The notes below the pieces were generated by a model that worked only from the letters and a program-made list of their open reading frames with translations, had not been told where the DNA came from and did not search any database. From Pseudidiomarina marina (GTDB lineage Bacteria; Pseudomonadota; Gammaproteobacteria; Enterobacterales; Alteromonadaceae): a stretch of 64,000 nucleotides of DNA. How positions within the stretch are numbered: the stretch's first letter is position 1; the number at the start of each line of letters is the position of its first letter. A program made the translations under genes and the position numbers. Location of the stretch: NCBI RefSeq assembly GCF_003987045.1, contig NZ_PIPZ01000004.1, positions 62,001 through 126,000 of the forward strand, read 5' to 3'. Positions 9,027-20,200 of the stretch are shown here, in pieces.

Positions 9027-10025
9027 TTACTCTGCGGAAGTATCTGCTAAGGGACGGAAATGTTCGAATCCGTAGGGGGTGTCAGGTAGTTGCCAAGGTT
9101 CGTCATTATGCAACAACTGAACTACTTCGGCTTCATTCGTGATGCGGCCAATGCAAACTGGTTTACTTGGGCTATGCGCAGTTACTGTATCAAATAAGCC
9201 GCGTTGAGCTTCCGGAACGGTGAAAAGTAACTCATAGTCATCGCCGCTGGTTAACGCGTACGCCAACGCTTGCTCTTCTGAAAGACTCTCAGTTAATGCC
9301 AGTGAAAGTGGTACTTCATCCACACTTACCCGAGCGCCGACGTGTGATGCCTTCAGAATATGTCGTAAGTCGGCAAGTAAGCCGTCAGATACATCAATTG
9401 CGCTGCTGGCGATGCCACGAAGCGATTGCCCTAAAGCAACGCGAGGAGATGGAAAATAAAGACGCTCAGTGAGTTTACGTTGGTAATCTGGATTCAATTG
9501 CTGCCGATGCTGACGCGCAGCTAAAGCCAACCCTGCGTCGCCGAATGTACCGCTCACATAAATCCAATCGCCTGGTTTTGCGCCACTGCGGCGCAATGCT
9601 TTACCCGTTGGCACGAATCCATGAGCAGTCACCGTTACTGACAAAGGCCCCTGCGTTGTATCACCACCAATCAATTGGCAATTGTAATAATCGCAAATTT
9701 CGCGCAAACCGTGGGCAAAACCAGTTAACCACTCTTCGTTAATTTCAGGCAAGGTAATGGCAAGACTAATCCAAGCGGGTTCAGCGCCCATTGCGGCTAA
9801 ATCGCTCAGATTAACTGCCACAACTTTATGACCTAAGGCGCGGGCTGGTGTTTCGCGATCAAAGTGAACGCCTTCAACCATGGTATCGGTGACAATCACT
9901 AGCTCACTGTTTTCTGGAACTCGTGCAATTGCACCGTCATCGCCAATACCTAAGTCAACGTCATCACGCTGAGGTAGACGATGCGTGAAATAGGTTTCAA
10001 TAAGATCAAACTCGCCAAAGGCCAT
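9027..10025 (-). CDS. thiL: Thiamine-monophosphate kinase
   Basis: This 332-residue enzyme phosphorylates thiamine monophosphate to the cofactor thiamine diphosphate. It has the ThiL/AIR-synthase fold signatures: GEFDLIETYF at the start, GIGDDGAI, VITDTMVEGVHFD, NLSDLAAMGAEP, IGGDTTQG, IDVSDGLLADL and LTSGDDYELLFT near residue 260. Its product is the cofactor of Dxs encoded on the opposite strand next door. It sits between nusB and pgpA in the conserved order. Confidence 0.94.
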   Translation of the reverse strand: MAFGEFDLIETYFTHRLPQRDDVDLGIGDDGAIARVPENSELVIVTDTMVEGVHFDRETPARALGHKVVAVNLSDLAAMGAEPAWISLAITLPEINEEWLTGFAHGLREICDYYNCQLIGGDTTQGPLSVTVTAHGFVPTGKALRRSGAKPGDWIYVSGTFGDAGLALAARQHRQQLNPDYQRKLTERLYFPSPRVALGQSLRGIASSAIDVSDGLLADLRHILKASHVGARVSVDEVPLSLALTESLSEEQALAYALTSGDDYELLFTVPEAQRGLFDTVTAHSPSKPVCIGRITNEAEVVQLLHNDEPWQLPDTPYGFEHFRPLADTSAE

Positions 10026-10036
10026 AGTGATAACGC

Positions 10037-10456
10037 TTACTGTCGTGCAGCACGTAATGAATCAATGGCTTTATCAAGAACTCCGTTAACAAAACGATGA
10101 CTGTCATCGGCACCAAACGCTTTCGCCAACTCAATCGCTTCGTTTATCGCCACTTTATAAGGAACATCGAGACGCTCACGTAATTCGTAAGCGGCCAGGC
10201 GCAACACCGCTCGCTCAACCTGATCGAGATCTTTTAACGGGCGATCCAAAAATGGTTCAAGAACCTCATCCAACGTTGATGACTGCCCAGCAACACCACG
10301 TACTAACGCCAGAAAGTAATCAACGTCCACTTTACTGGTGTCGTTGTCAGTTAAGAACTGGGCTTCGATATCGCTCATGCTGTTCTGCGACAATTGCCAT
10401 GAGTAAATAGCCTGAACGGCAAGTTTTCTTGCCTTACGGCGTGCAGCTGGTTTCAT
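10037..10456 (-). CDS. nusB: Transcription antitermination factor NusB
   Basis: This 139-residue all-helical protein binds boxA RNA with S10 (NusE) in rRNA antitermination. The N-terminus [19 protein letters not shown] and the segment [32 protein letters not shown] are diagnostic. It lies 11 bases after ribH and 11 bases before thiL on the same strand. Confidence 0.94.
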   Translation of the reverse strand: MKPAARRKARKLAVQAIYSWQLSQNSMSDIEAQFLTDNDTSKVDVDYFLALVRGVAGQSSTLDEVLEPFLDRPLKDLDQVERAVLRLAAYELRERLDVPYKVAINEAIELAKAFGADDSHRFVNGVLDKAIDSLRAARQ

Positions 10457-10467
10457 GAATAACTCTC

Positions 10468-10932
10468 TTAAATTTGACTCAGAACGTTAACCATTTCGAG
10501 TGCACTTAGTGCGGCCTCAGAGCCTTTATTTCCGGCTTTGGTACCGCTACGCTCAATGGCTTGTTCAATGCTGTCGGTAGTAATGATGCCAAATGCCACC
10601 GGAACTTCATGCTCTAGCGCAACACGACCTAAGCCACTATTGCTTTCACCTGCAACGAAATCAAAGTGTGGTGTACCGCCACGAATGACCGCGCCAATCG
10701 CGATAATCGCATCGTATTTACCTGATTTCGCAAGCTTCTTCGCTGTTAACGGTATCTCGTAAGCGCCAGGAACCCGCACCACTGTAATATCGTCGGCGTT
10801 CACTTGACCATAGTGCTTAAGCGTGGTTAAAGCGCCTTCAAGCAGGCTATCAACGACAAAGTGATTAAACCGAGAAACAACAATCGCAAACTTTTTACCT
10901 GGGGCGGCAATTCCGCCTTCAATTACGTTCAT
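10468..10932 (-). CDS. ribH: 6,7-dimethyl-8-ribityllumazine synthase
   Basis: This 154-residue enzyme makes the lumazine precursor of riboflavin and usually assembles as a 60-mer or pentamers. Residues near [46 protein letters not shown] (catalytic His) and [24 protein letters not shown] are the family landmarks. I chose ATG 10932, which has an AGGATCC ribosome site, over a longer upstream frame. The other riboflavin genes usually upstream (ribD, ribE, ribBA) are not here; a lysophospholipid acyltransferase-like gene takes that place. Confidence 0.92.
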   Translation of the reverse strand: MNVIEGGIAAPGKKFAIVVSRFNHFVVDSLLEGALTTLKHYGQVNADDITVVRVPGAYEIPLTAKKLAKSGKYDAIIAIGAVIRGGTPHFDFVAGESNSGLGRVALEHEVPVAFGIITTDSIEQAIERSGTKAGNKGSEAALSALEMVNVLSQI

Positions 10933-10982
10933 GGTTGGATCCTTTTCTAAAAATCGGCGGGATAATAGCACAATTTTGCCAA

Positions 10983-11591
10983 TCAGGCATGTTCTGGATA
11001 TTTTCCTACGGCGTGGGCAACGGCTGCTTTTACTCGCTGTAATTCTTCGTCAATGTTTCCAGTGATCATAAACGCCGGCGTTATTTCGACGACTTTTCTG
11101 GAAAAATCGAGTGCGATAGGAACCACAGGTACCTGCGCTGCTTGCGCTATGTGAAGAAAGCCTTTCTTCCACTCGTTTACTTTCTTGCGCGTGCCCTCTG
11201 GTGAGAGGGCAAGAATTAATTCATCGCGCTGTTGAAACTGCGCAACCATTTGTTCGACCACACCACTCGCTGCACGTCTATCGACAGGAATACCACCTAA
11301 CCAGCGCAGTAACCCATTCACCGGAAAACGAAAGATAGTGTGCTTACCGAGGTAACTTAAATTAAGGCCTAGCGCTAACATCGCAAATACCCCAATAAAG
11401 AAATCCCAGTTCGACGTGTGCGGTGCCACAGGAATGATGGCTTTCTTAACTTGTGGCAGGTCGCCAACTACGCGCCAGCCACCCAGCAGACGTAAGCCGA
11501 CTCGTCCTACCCAACGACTAAAGGCATTCCCGCGTAACGGAAATGCCCCTTTTATGTGGTCAGGTATCGACGCTGAATGAGCTGTTGTCAT
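10983..11591 (-). CDS. Lysophospholipid acyltransferase family protein (PlsC-like)
   Basis: This 202-residue protein has the acyltransferase HX4D motif as HTSNWD near residue 57 and the second-block motif PEGTR near residue 131. Those blocks bind the acyl donor and the lysophosphatidate phosphate. Length and sequence place it in the PlsC-like family rather than certainly PlsC itself, so the acceptor lipid is open. It lies seven bases after the DUF3014 gene and is followed by ribH, all on the minus strand. Confidence 0.82.
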   Translation of the reverse strand: MTTAHSASIPDHIKGAFPLRGNAFSRWVGRVGLRLLGGWRVVGDLPQVKKAIIPVAPHTSNWDFFIGVFAMLALGLNLSYLGKHTIFRFPVNGLLRWLGGIPVDRRAASGVVEQMVAQFQQRDELILALSPEGTRKKVNEWKKGFLHIAQAAQVPVVPIALDFSRKVVEITPAFMITGNIDEELQRVKAAVAHAVGKYPEHA

Positions 11592-11597
11592 TAGTTG

Positions 11598-12470
11598 TTA
11601 CTGAGTTAACGCTTCTTGAATTGCTTCAAGCTTAAGTTTAATTCGACGAATGTTATCTGGACCAGTACGCAACATTTGTTTTTGTGCTGCTGGCAGAGCT
11701 TCAAGTGTCGGATCGGCATAACGATACATCACACTATCATCATTTAACTCAATAACCGTTCCAACCGACGGCGTTTCAAGTAACACGTTGATGGCTTCTA
11801 ACAGCATTTCGTTCGGATCTTGGTCAGGATAACCGATTTCTCCAAGTGCCTGTTTAACGAGCGGCTGATAGCGTTCAAACAGCGACACGAGTACTTCAGT
11901 ATCGAGACTTACAAACCAATCAACCATAGGGTTGTAGCGATCATAACTACGCGGGTCGATATAAATTTTGCCGTTTTGCTCAAGCACTCGAAACGCTGCC
12001 GTCGGACCGGCGATAACTGCTTTCTCTCGAATCACTAAGCCTTGGCGTAAGTTATCAACAAACACGACTGTATCGCGAATTAGTTGTTGACCAGTAATTG
12101 GCTCTACGTTCTGTTCTGCGGCCTTAAGTTCGTCTAACACCGCGCTTGTGCTTTCTGCCATCTCGGGCAACGGTTGTTCTGGCTCAGCTTCTGGCTCAGG
12201 CTCTAATTCGACCGTTTCACTAATTTCAGGAATTGGCTCATCTAGCTCCGTTGACTCTTTCGGATCGGGCTCAGGTTGCGGCTCTTTTGATTCCTGAGCC
12301 GTTGGTGCAGGTTGTTTGATCTCTGGTTTTTGAGCACTTTCTTGTTGCTTTGCAAGATAGAACACCACCGCAATAGCTATCGCTAGCAAAACAATAACAC
12401 TGATAATCAGCTTGCCTTTGTGCGTAGACGTTGTCGCTGCTGGTGATGGATCTTGCCCAAAATCTCTCAT
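11598..12470 (-). CDS. DUF3014 single-pass membrane protein
   Basis: This 290-residue protein matches what I recall of DUF3014 proteins. One membrane helix (about residues 20-43) is preceded by a short cytoplasmic tail, then a long Pro/Glu-rich linker (about residues 48-110, for example EPEPEAEPEQPLPE) leads to a globular periplasmic domain with FVDNLRQG, FRVLEQNGKIYIDPRSYDRY and a C-terminal helical part. The linker would let the domain span part of the periplasm. No enzymatic motif is visible and no function is known to me. Confidence 0.75.
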   Translation of the reverse strand: MRDFGQDPSPAATTSTHKGKLIISVIVLLAIAIAVVFYLAKQQESAQKPEIKQPAPTAQESKEPQPEPDPKESTELDEPIPEISETVELEPEPEAEPEQPLPEMAESTSAVLDELKAAEQNVEPITGQQLIRDTVVFVDNLRQGLVIREKAVIAGPTAAFRVLEQNGKIYIDPRSYDRYNPMVDWFVSLDTEVLVSLFERYQPLVKQALGEIGYPDQDPNEMLLEAINVLLETPSVGTVIELNDDSVMYRYADPTLEALPAAQKQMLRTGPDNIRRIKLKLEAIQEALTQ

Positions 12471-12488
12471 TGCTTGCCCCTTGCTCGA

Positions 12489-13271
12489 TTATTTTTGATC
12501 GCGCTCAGCGCGATAAAAAACCAATTCCGTATCGTTCGACTCATCGGCATTAAAGCGATAGCCTCCTGCATTGAACTGGCGCAATTCAGTCACGGACTTC
12601 GGTTGTTCGGTCATAATAAAGCGTGCCATCATGCCTCGCGCTTTCTTAGCCCAGAAACTAATCACCTTAAATTCTCCGTTCTTCTCATCCTTGAAAACAG
12701 GCGTTACGACTTGTGCATTTAAGCGTTTTGGTTGCACACTCGAAAAGTATTCTTGTGACGCCAAATTAACCACAAGCTCCGAATCAATGGCTTCCAAATC
12801 TTCATTGAGCATGTCAGTAATTTCATCACGCCAAAACTCATACAAATTGTGCCCGCGAGCCGTATCGAGTTTCGTACCCATTTCCAGACGGTAAGGTTGC
12901 ATTAAGTCCAATGGTCTCAATACACCATATAGACCAGACAATATGCGTAAATGTTCCTGAGCATAGGCAATTGCATCGACTGATAATTTTTCAGCGGCCA
13001 ATCCGCTATATACATCACCGTCAAATGCATAAATAGCAGGACGCGCATTATCTTTAGTAAATGGGGTATGCCACTCGGCAAACCGAGCGGCATTTAACCC
13101 CGCCAACTTGTCACTAATCTTCATCAGTTGACTGAGTTGCTGTGGAGACAACGCTTGGCATCGATCGACTAACTCTTGCGCCCGCTCGAGCATACGCGGT
13201 TGCGTGTACTCTTCGGTTGGCAATGGGCTGTCGTAATCCAAGTTCTTTGCTGGTGAAATAACTACAAGCAT
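12489..13271 (-). CDS. yaaA: Peroxide stress protein YaaA
   Basis: This 260-residue protein belongs to the YaaA (DUF328) family, which limits free iron and DNA damage during peroxide stress in E. coli. It begins with the characteristic MLVVISPAKNLDY and contains FTKDNARPAIYAFDGDVY and ILSGLYGVLRPLDLMQPYRLEMG. I chose ATG 13271 because a GGAG ribosome site sits at the right distance; a GTG at 13283 would add four residues. It lies between secF and the DUF3014 gene. Confidence 0.9.
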   Translation of the reverse strand: MLVVISPAKNLDYDSPLPTEEYTQPRMLERAQELVDRCQALSPQQLSQLMKISDKLAGLNAARFAEWHTPFTKDNARPAIYAFDGDVYSGLAAEKLSVDAIAYAQEHLRILSGLYGVLRPLDLMQPYRLEMGTKLDTARGHNLYEFWRDEITDMLNEDLEAIDSELVVNLASQEYFSSVQPKRLNAQVVTPVFKDEKNGEFKVISFWAKKARGMMARFIMTEQPKSVTELRQFNAGGYRFNADESNDTELVFYRAERDQK

Positions 13272-13301
13272 TGTTTTCTCCACGGTTGAGAAGAATTATC
13301 C

Positions 13302-14249
13302 CTATGGTAGCGGGTCTAAATCTTCACCTTCTTTTTCAACTTCTGGTGGCATTAAATCTTCACGACTTACGCCTAACGCTAGCGCAAGTGAGCTGGCAAT
13401 ATAAACCGATGAATAAGTACCAATAATCACACCGAATAGTAACGCGGTAGCAAAACCATGAATCAACTGACCGCCTAAGAAAAACAGCGCAATTAAAACA
13501 AGGATTGTAGTTAATGACGTGACTACGGTTCGGCTCATGGTATCAGTTAGGGCACCGTCAATCGTTTCCTCTGAGGTGCCTTTATGGTACTTACGAAAGT
13601 TTTCCCGAACTCGGTCACAAACAACCACGGTATCGTTAATTGAGTAACCAATAACCGCCAACAATGCTGCCAATACCGTTAAGTCAAACTCTAGACCAAG
13701 AACTGAAAATAGCCCAAGCGTGATAATCACATCGTGTGCAAGAGCGCCAACAGCACCCAAGGCCAAGCGCCATTCAAAGCGCAGAGCAATGTAGATAAGA
13801 ATACAGAGCAACGCTGTTAGCATCGCCAATCCGCCCTGCTCAGTCAGCTCATCACCTACTTGCGGACCGACAAACTCGATGCGACGCATCTCAACTTGCC
13901 CATCAGAATCCGACTGCAACAAGGCAAGAATTTCGTTTCCTAGCTCCTGCGCTTTAACCCCTTCGCGCGGTTCAATACGAATCAATACGTCTTGCTGGGT
14001 ACCAAAGTTCTGCACCACCGCACCGCCAAAGCCGTTAGCATCAAGGGTTTTACGAACCGCAGGTAAATCGGCTGCAGTTTCATAACCGACTTCAATAACC
14101 GTGCCGCCAGTAAAATCGAGGCCCCAATTAAGCTGGTTGACACTCAAACTAACAATTGAAGCAACAATCAATAAACCACTAATTAGCCACGCAACCATGC
14201 GATAGCGCATGAATGGGATGGTTTTATCTGTTTTAATAATTTCGTGCAT
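13302..14249 (-). CDS. secF: Protein translocase subunit SecF
   Basis: This 315-residue inner-membrane protein pairs with SecD to use the proton gradient in late protein export. It has six expected membrane segments, the N-terminal LDFTGGTVIEVGY periplasmic motif after TM1, and the core IGYSINDTVVVCDRVREN in TM4-5, which is the SecF signature. It follows secD by 12 bases in the order yajC-secD-secF. Confidence 0.94.
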   Translation of the reverse strand: MHEIIKTDKTIPFMRYRMVAWLISGLLIVASIVSLSVNQLNWGLDFTGGTVIEVGYETAADLPAVRKTLDANGFGGAVVQNFGTQQDVLIRIEPREGVKAQELGNEILALLQSDSDGQVEMRRIEFVGPQVGDELTEQGGLAMLTALLCILIYIALRFEWRLALGAVGALAHDVIITLGLFSVLGLEFDLTVLAALLAVIGYSINDTVVVCDRVRENFRKYHKGTSEETIDGALTDTMSRTVVTSLTTILVLIALFFLGGQLIHGFATALLFGVIIGTYSSVYIASSLALALGVSREDLMPPEVEKEGEDLDPLP

Positions 14250-14261
14250 AGCTGTCCCCTT

Positions 14262-16109
14262 TTATACCGACAATTTATCGATGCGTTTGCCACCCCACAC
14301 AGCATTGATAACTGCACGGGTACCGACAATTGCGGTAAACATCGAGGTGATGATGCCTATTGCTAACGTCACTGCGAAACCTTTCACTGGCCCAGTACCG
14401 ACAGCAAACAAAATAACAGCGACAATTAACGTGGTAATATTCGCATCCATGATGGTTGAGAATGCACTGTCGTAACCATGGTGAATGGCTTGCTGCGGGC
14501 TACGCTTGGCTTTAATTTCTTCGCGTATTCGCTCGAATATCAGCACGTTTGCATCAACCGCCATACCAACGGTTAAAACAATACCAGCCATACCTGGCAA
14601 GGTTAATGTCGCACCTGGAATCATCGACATGACACCAATGATTAAAACGAGATTGGAAGTCAGTGCAAGGTTTGCAACCAAACCAAACTTTTTGTAGTAC
14701 AGCACCATGAAAATTACGACGAGTACGAAGCCCCAAACGATGGCTTGTGTACCCAGTGCAATGTTTTCTTTACCGAGGCTTGGCCCGAGGGTGCGTTCTT
14801 CCACTATTTGAATTGGCGCGATCAGGGCACCCGCTCGAAGTAGCAAGGCTAAATTCTGAGCTTCCTGCTGCGAGCTAATTCCTGTAATACGGAAGTTACT
14901 GCCCAAGCGCGCTTGAATAGTCGCCACGTTGATAACTTCGGCATGACGCTCAAACACAATACGGTCATTTTCGTCGCGCTCGCCTGTGGCCTTAAACTCG
15001 ATAAATAAGGTCGCCATTGGTTTACCGACGTTATCACGAGTGGCCAATGACATTTTATCGCCACCTGCACCATCTAACGAAATACTCACTTGCGGACGCT
15101 GGTTTTCATCAAAGCCCGAAGTTGCATTCACAATATGGTCACCGGTAAGAATTACGTCTTCGCGTAACAGCGTGTTCCCACCGTTACGGTTTGGAAACAA
15201 TTCAGAGCCAAATGGGACACGACCCATTTCTGCATCACGAAGACTGTTTTCGTCGTCAACTAAGCGGAATTCTAAGGTTGCTGTTGCGCCCAAAATTTCT
15301 TTAGCACGCGCGGTATCTTGAACACCCGGTAGTTGCACTACAATACGTTCAGCGCCTTGACGCTGAACGACTGGCTCTGCAACACCCAGCTCGTTCACAC
15401 GATTACGCAAAATAGTGACGTTTTGTGAAATGGCATAATCTTGTGTTTCTTTCAGCTTCGCTTCCGTCATACGCAAGCGGAGTGTTTGCGTCGCTTCTTC
15501 TTCAATCAGCGTATAACCAGGATAACGGTTATCTAAGTATTGCTCTGCCGCAGCGTAATCTTCTGCTGTACGAAGTTCTATCACCACATCAGAATCTTGA
15601 CGACGAATACTCGTTGAACGAATGCGCTCTTCACGAAGTTCAGCTCGAACGGTATCTCGCTGTTGATCTTGAATTTTACGCACGGCTTCTTGCATGTCCA
15701 CTTCCATTAAGAAGTGCACACCACCGCGCAAATCAAGACCTAACTTCATTGGTGTTGCACCAATGCTAGCGAGCCAATCTGGTGTTGCCGGCGCTAGATT
15801 CAACGCAACAATGTAATCAGTACCGAGTTCACGTAGCAGCGCATCGCGTGCTTGCAGTTGCTCAACATCAGAATTCACCCGAACAAGAATTTGATCATTC
15901 TCGAGTGATACACCTTTCGCGGCGATCTCAAGTTCTTCTAATGTTTGCTCAACACGACCAAGCGTATCGGTATTCACAGTCGCGCTCCGGCTGGCAGAGA
16001 TTTGTACGGCGTAATCTTCGCCATAAATATTAGGTAGCGCGTACAAGGCAGCTATCGCCAAAATGACGATAACCATCAAGTTTTTCCAGAGCGGAAACTT
16101 ATTTAACAC
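14262..16109 (-). CDS. secD: Protein translocase subunit SecD
   Basis: This 615-residue RND-family protein forms the SecDF export motor. TM1 (about residues 9-27) is followed by the large periplasmic P1 domain containing [15 protein letters not shown], then the membrane core with [28 protein letters not shown]. Length matches the gammaproteobacterial SecD. It lies 19 bases downstream of yajC and just upstream of secF. Confidence 0.95.
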   Translation of the reverse strand: MLNKFPLWKNLMVIVILAIAALYALPNIYGEDYAVQISASRSATVNTDTLGRVEQTLEELEIAAKGVSLENDQILVRVNSDVEQLQARDALLRELGTDYIVALNLAPATPDWLASIGATPMKLGLDLRGGVHFLMEVDMQEAVRKIQDQQRDTVRAELREERIRSTSIRRQDSDVVIELRTAEDYAAAEQYLDNRYPGYTLIEEEATQTLRLRMTEAKLKETQDYAISQNVTILRNRVNELGVAEPVVQRQGAERIVVQLPGVQDTARAKEILGATATLEFRLVDDENSLRDAEMGRVPFGSELFPNRNGGNTLLREDVILTGDHIVNATSGFDENQRPQVSISLDGAGGDKMSLATRDNVGKPMATLFIEFKATGERDENDRIVFERHAEVINVATIQARLGSNFRITGISSQQEAQNLALLLRAGALIAPIQIVEERTLGPSLGKENIALGTQAIVWGFVLVVIFMVLYYKKFGLVANLALTSNLVLIIGVMSMIPGATLTLPGMAGIVLTVGMAVDANVLIFERIREEIKAKRSPQQAIHHGYDSAFSTIMDANITTLIVAVILFAVGTGPVKGFAVTLAIGIITSMFTAIVGTRAVINAVWGGKRIDKLSV

Positions 16110-16128
16110 GTTAAATCCTTATCTCTTA

Positions 16129-16464
16129 TTACAGAGACTTCATCGTACCTTTTGGCAGTACTGCAGTAACCGCTGATTTTTGAACAGTGACTTCCATACC
16201 TTCTGCGACGGTGATCACCATAAAGTCTTTATCTTCTGAAATTTTGCTGATACGGCCAACAAAACCGCCGTTCATCAATACTTCGTCACCTTTGCTGATA
16301 CTTGCTACGAGTTCTTTATGCGCTTTTACGCGTTTTGCTTGCGGACGGTAAATCATGAAGTAAAAAATTAAGCCGAACATGACCAGCATGAAAACAAGTT
16401 CCATACCGCCACCTTGTGGTGCTCCAGCTTCTTGTGCGTATGCTGTTGGAATTAAGAAATCCAT
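16129..16464 (-). CDS. yajC: Sec translocon accessory subunit YajC
   Basis: This 111-residue protein has one membrane helix (about residues 22-40) ending in FYFMIYRPQAKR, then the cytoplasmic domain with GDEVLMNGGFVGRI, both diagnostic of YajC, which copurifies with SecDF. It heads the minus-strand yajC-secD-secF operon. The queA and tgt genes normally just upstream in many gammaproteobacteria lie instead near 59-61 kb. Confidence 0.93.
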   Translation of the reverse strand: MDFLIPTAYAQEAGAPQGGGMELVFMLVMFGLIFYFMIYRPQAKRVKAHKELVASISKGDEVLMNGGFVGRISKISEDKDFMVITVAEGMEVTVQKSAVTAVLPKGTMKSL

Positions 16465-16579
16465 GAATATCCCCTTACTGTATTTTTAAGTTATTGAGAT
16501 TAGAGATGGGGCTGAATATATTGCAAACAAGCCCAATTTTCTAATTTTTAATGAATGGCGGGCATTCTAACGAATTTCT

Positions 16580-16620
16580 GCTTAAATAGGGAGTAAATTG
16601 ACGTAAACTGCTATTTAAGC
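16580..16620. repeat. 10-bp inverted repeat in the yajC/TRIC divergent promoter region
   Basis: GCTTAAATAG (16580-16589) and CTATTTAAGC (16611-16620) are perfect complements separated by 21 bases. A TTGACG at 16599-16604 lies between the arms and could be a -35 for the plus-strand channel gene. The arrangement looks like an operator. No regulator is identified. Confidence 0.5.
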
Positions 16621-16651
16621 CAGTACAAATAATAGGATAAATAAAAACAAC

Positions 16652-17278
16652 ATGGATCTCGTCACGCTATTCTATTGGATTGACCACCTTGGTGTCGCCG
16701 TTTTCGCGGTCTCGGGCACATTATTGGCGTTTCGTAAAAACATGGACGGCTTTGGCGTGATTGTCCTAGCGACGGTCACTGCCATTGGCGGTGGTACAAC
16801 GCGCGATCTTATTCTCGATATGCCGGTATTTTGGGTATACGACCCCCAATATCTTTATACCGTTGCTCTTGCTGCATTGAGCACGATTCTGTGGTTACGT
16901 TACAAAGATTATATTCATCAAAAGACCCTACTTCTAGCCGATGCCGTTGGGGTTGGATTTTTCACTGTGATGGGTGCGCTTAAAGCATCAGAAGCTGGGT
17001 TTTCACCACTTATTTGTATCATTATGGGTACCATGACCGCATGTTTCGGCGGCATGCTACGCGATGTCCTTGCTCGCGATGTACCCATGGTATTAAAAGG
17101 TGAGCTATACGCTACGACCTGTTTAATAGGCGCCTCCGTATTTGTCTTGATTGAACCCTATTCGCAGTTAGCGGCCATTCTCGTTGGTGGCGCAACAACG
17201 CTACTTATTCGTCTTGGTGCCATTCGCTGGCAATGGTCATTGATAGTGTTTCATGAACACCACGACGGGCATCGCTAA
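16652..17278 (+). CDS. TRIC-family cation channel (UPF0126) protein
   Basis: This 208-residue protein has seven predicted membrane segments and two copies of a three-helix repeat, each ending in a glycine-rich block: AIGGGTTRDLILD near residue 46 and CFGGMLRDVLARDVP near residue 132. These match the bacterial YadS/YicG group, relatives of the animal TRIC potassium channels. Substrate and role in bacteria are mostly unknown. The gene ends two bases before the sensor-kinase start, so the two are almost certainly cotranscribed. Confidence 0.85.
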   Translation: MDLVTLFYWIDHLGVAVFAVSGTLLAFRKNMDGFGVIVLATVTAIGGGTTRDLILDMPVFWVYDPQYLYTVALAALSTILWLRYKDYIHQKTLLLADAVGVGFFTVMGALKASEAGFSPLICIIMGTMTACFGGMLRDVLARDVPMVLKGELYATTCLIGASVFVLIEPYSQLAAILVGGATTLLIRLGAIRWQWSLIVFHEHHDGHR

Positions 17279-17280
17279 CC

Positions 17281-20200
17281 ATGCTCAGTACCGGCATGGC
17301 AATACTCATTGCGGTAATCTACATCGCTGTTCTATACAGCATAGCCTACCGCGGTGAACGCAAGCCGCCGAATCAGATCAAACCTTATCGCTACGCTCTG
17401 GCTCAGGGCATCCATTGCACCACATGGGCGTTCTACGGCACCATTACCCAATCGGCTTATTACGGTTGGTCGGTTGCACCCACCTATGTCGGTGCCATGC
17501 TGGTGTTTTTGTTTGCTCATCGCATTCAAATGCGACTTCTACACGTATGTAAGCAGCAGAACCTGACATCTATTGCCGATGTTATTAGCCACCGTTATGG
17601 CAAATCACCGACACTCGCTGTCACTGTCGCGTTAATTGCGTTAATTGGCATTGTGCCGTACATCGCATTGCAATTACGCGCTGTAACGGGGAGTTTTGCT
17701 GCCGTCACTGGGCTCGCAGATAAACCTTTGCCATGGTTTGGTGATGTGGCTGCCCTCGTTGCGCTTGCCATGATGATGTTTGCTATTTTATTCGGTACCC
17801 GTCGAATGAGTTTGGCCGAACAGCATTCGGGCCTAATGGATGCCGTTGCATTCGAATCGGTAGTAAAATTATTAGCGTTCATGGGCGTTGGTGCGTTCGT
17901 TAGTTATGCGATGTTCGACGGCCTTGCCGACGTCTTTATACAGGCCTCTCAAACTGCCGAAATCAGTACCATTCTCGCAGGGCGTGAGCAAGGTGCATTT
18001 GTTTATGTTACCCACATTTTGCTGGGTGCAATCTCGATGTTCTGTTTACCTCGCCAGTTTCACGTTAGCTATATTGAGAATACTGACCCTGAGGAATTAA
18101 GAACCGCACGCTGGGCTTTTCCGCTTTATTTGTTTGCCATCAACTTATTTATTTTACCAATCGCATTAGCTGGCCTTTTGTTAGTACCTGAAGCGGCACA
18201 AACTGATACCTTTATGATCACCTTGTTGCTTGAGGCTGATCAGCCCCTTGTGACCACTGTCGCATTTGTTGGTGGCTTAGCATCAGCCACCAGTATGGTC
18301 ATCATCGCCACGTTAGCGCTCAGTATTATGATGTCGAACGATGTCGTTATGCCATTTTGGCTAAAAGCGACCAAAAGAAAATTACGCAATGTGTCGTTTA
18401 CGTCGCAACGAATCCTGGCCATACGTCGCACCACCATTGCCATCATTATTATTCTAGCTTTTGGCTTTCATAAACTTACCGAAGCGAATTTGCCGCTGGT
18501 TAATGCTGGTCTTCTCTCGTTAGCGCTACTGGCTCAGTTAGCGCCTGCGCTTCTAGGAGGAATTGTTTGGCAACGTGGCAACTATGCTGGTGCCAGTATC
18601 GGTATTGCCGCCGGCACCGCGTTGTGGCTATGGTTATTGTTTTTACCATCAATTCAGTTAAACCGTGGACTTTCTGACACCGAGCTTAGCTTTGGTGTGC
18701 TCGTTAGTTTGGGGCTTAATTTGCTCATTTATGTGCTGGCTTCGCTCGGTATTAAATCGAGTGACGTTGAACAACAGCAACGCCGTTTATTTACCGACCC
18801 AACCGGCGGACATGCTGAGCTTTATCAACATCAACCTATTTCTTGGGGCCGTTTACGTCAGCTGCTAGCGCGCTTCTTTGATTCGGTTGAGCTCGAACGG
18901 TTAAGCGAACGATTAAATCATGATTTAACCATTGACCATGCTGAGGAACTTGTTCCTGGCGTGCTTTTAGCGCGCATTGAGCGCGAATTGTCGGCGGTGA
19001 TTGGTAGTGCAGCGAGTCGGATTCTATTGGATACCGTGACGCAGCAACCATCAGTGCCCATAGCCCAAGTAGTGACTTGGGCCACTGAAGCTTCACAATT
19101 GTACAAGTTTAATCGCGAATTATTGCAAGCCTCTGTTGAGAATATTCCTCAAGGCATTAGCGTTATAGATCAAGATTTAAGATTAGTAGCTTGGAATCAT
19201 CGCTATGTTGAAGTATTCGACTATCCTCCTGGGTTTTTACAGGCTGGTATGCCGGTAGCCGATTTACTTCGCTATAACGCGAAACGCGGCTTGATTCATA
19301 CCGGAGCTGATAGCGATCTCGATGATGAGGTTGAAAAACGTTTGAATTATCTTCGTCAAGGCAGTGCCTACCGTTATCAGCGTCAGCAAGGCGATCACGT
19401 GATCGAGCTACAAGGTGCACCGATGCCAGGTGGCGGTTTTGTTACTACCTACACCGACATCACCGAGCTCGTTGAGGCGCAACGCGCGCTTGAAAAAGTA
19501 AATCTTGAATTAGAGCAGCGTGTTGCTGATCGAACCGCTCAGTTGCTTGAAGCAAAGCAAGCGGAAGAACGTGCGCATCAAAGTAAATCACGATTTTTTG
19601 CCGCAGTGAGTCACGATTTAATGCAACCATTTAATGCCGCTACATTATTTTGCGACATGCTTACGCAACGCTTAGACGGCGATTCGGCGAAGCTCTCTCG
19701 ACAGATTCAGCAATCTTTACAAAATGCGGAAGAACTTCTGACCATGCTGCTGGAAATGACGCGACTTGAGGCTGGTAATTTACCAGTTACGAAACAACAC
19801 ATTGCACTTCATGACGTTATTCAGCCTCTGGTGGAAAGCCAGCGCATTATTGCTGCTGAGAAAAACCTCGAAGTTCATTATGTCACGACGCATGCACAGC
19901 TATACACTGATCGAAAAATGATTAGTCGCATTATTCAAAACTTACTTTCTAATGCCGTTCGTTACACCGATAAAGGCAAAGTTTTAATTGGCGTAAAACG
20001 TTATGGCGATACGGCTCAGTTGAAAATCTTTGATACGGGACGCGGTATACCTGCTGATCAACGAGATAAAATATTCCGTGAGTTTCATCAAGTGAGTCAT
20101 CACGGTGATAACCCCGGACTCGGCCTTGGGTTAGCCATTGTTGAGCGGATGTGTCGGCTGCTTGGAATTCCTTTATCTCTTGAATCGACGGTGAACAAAG

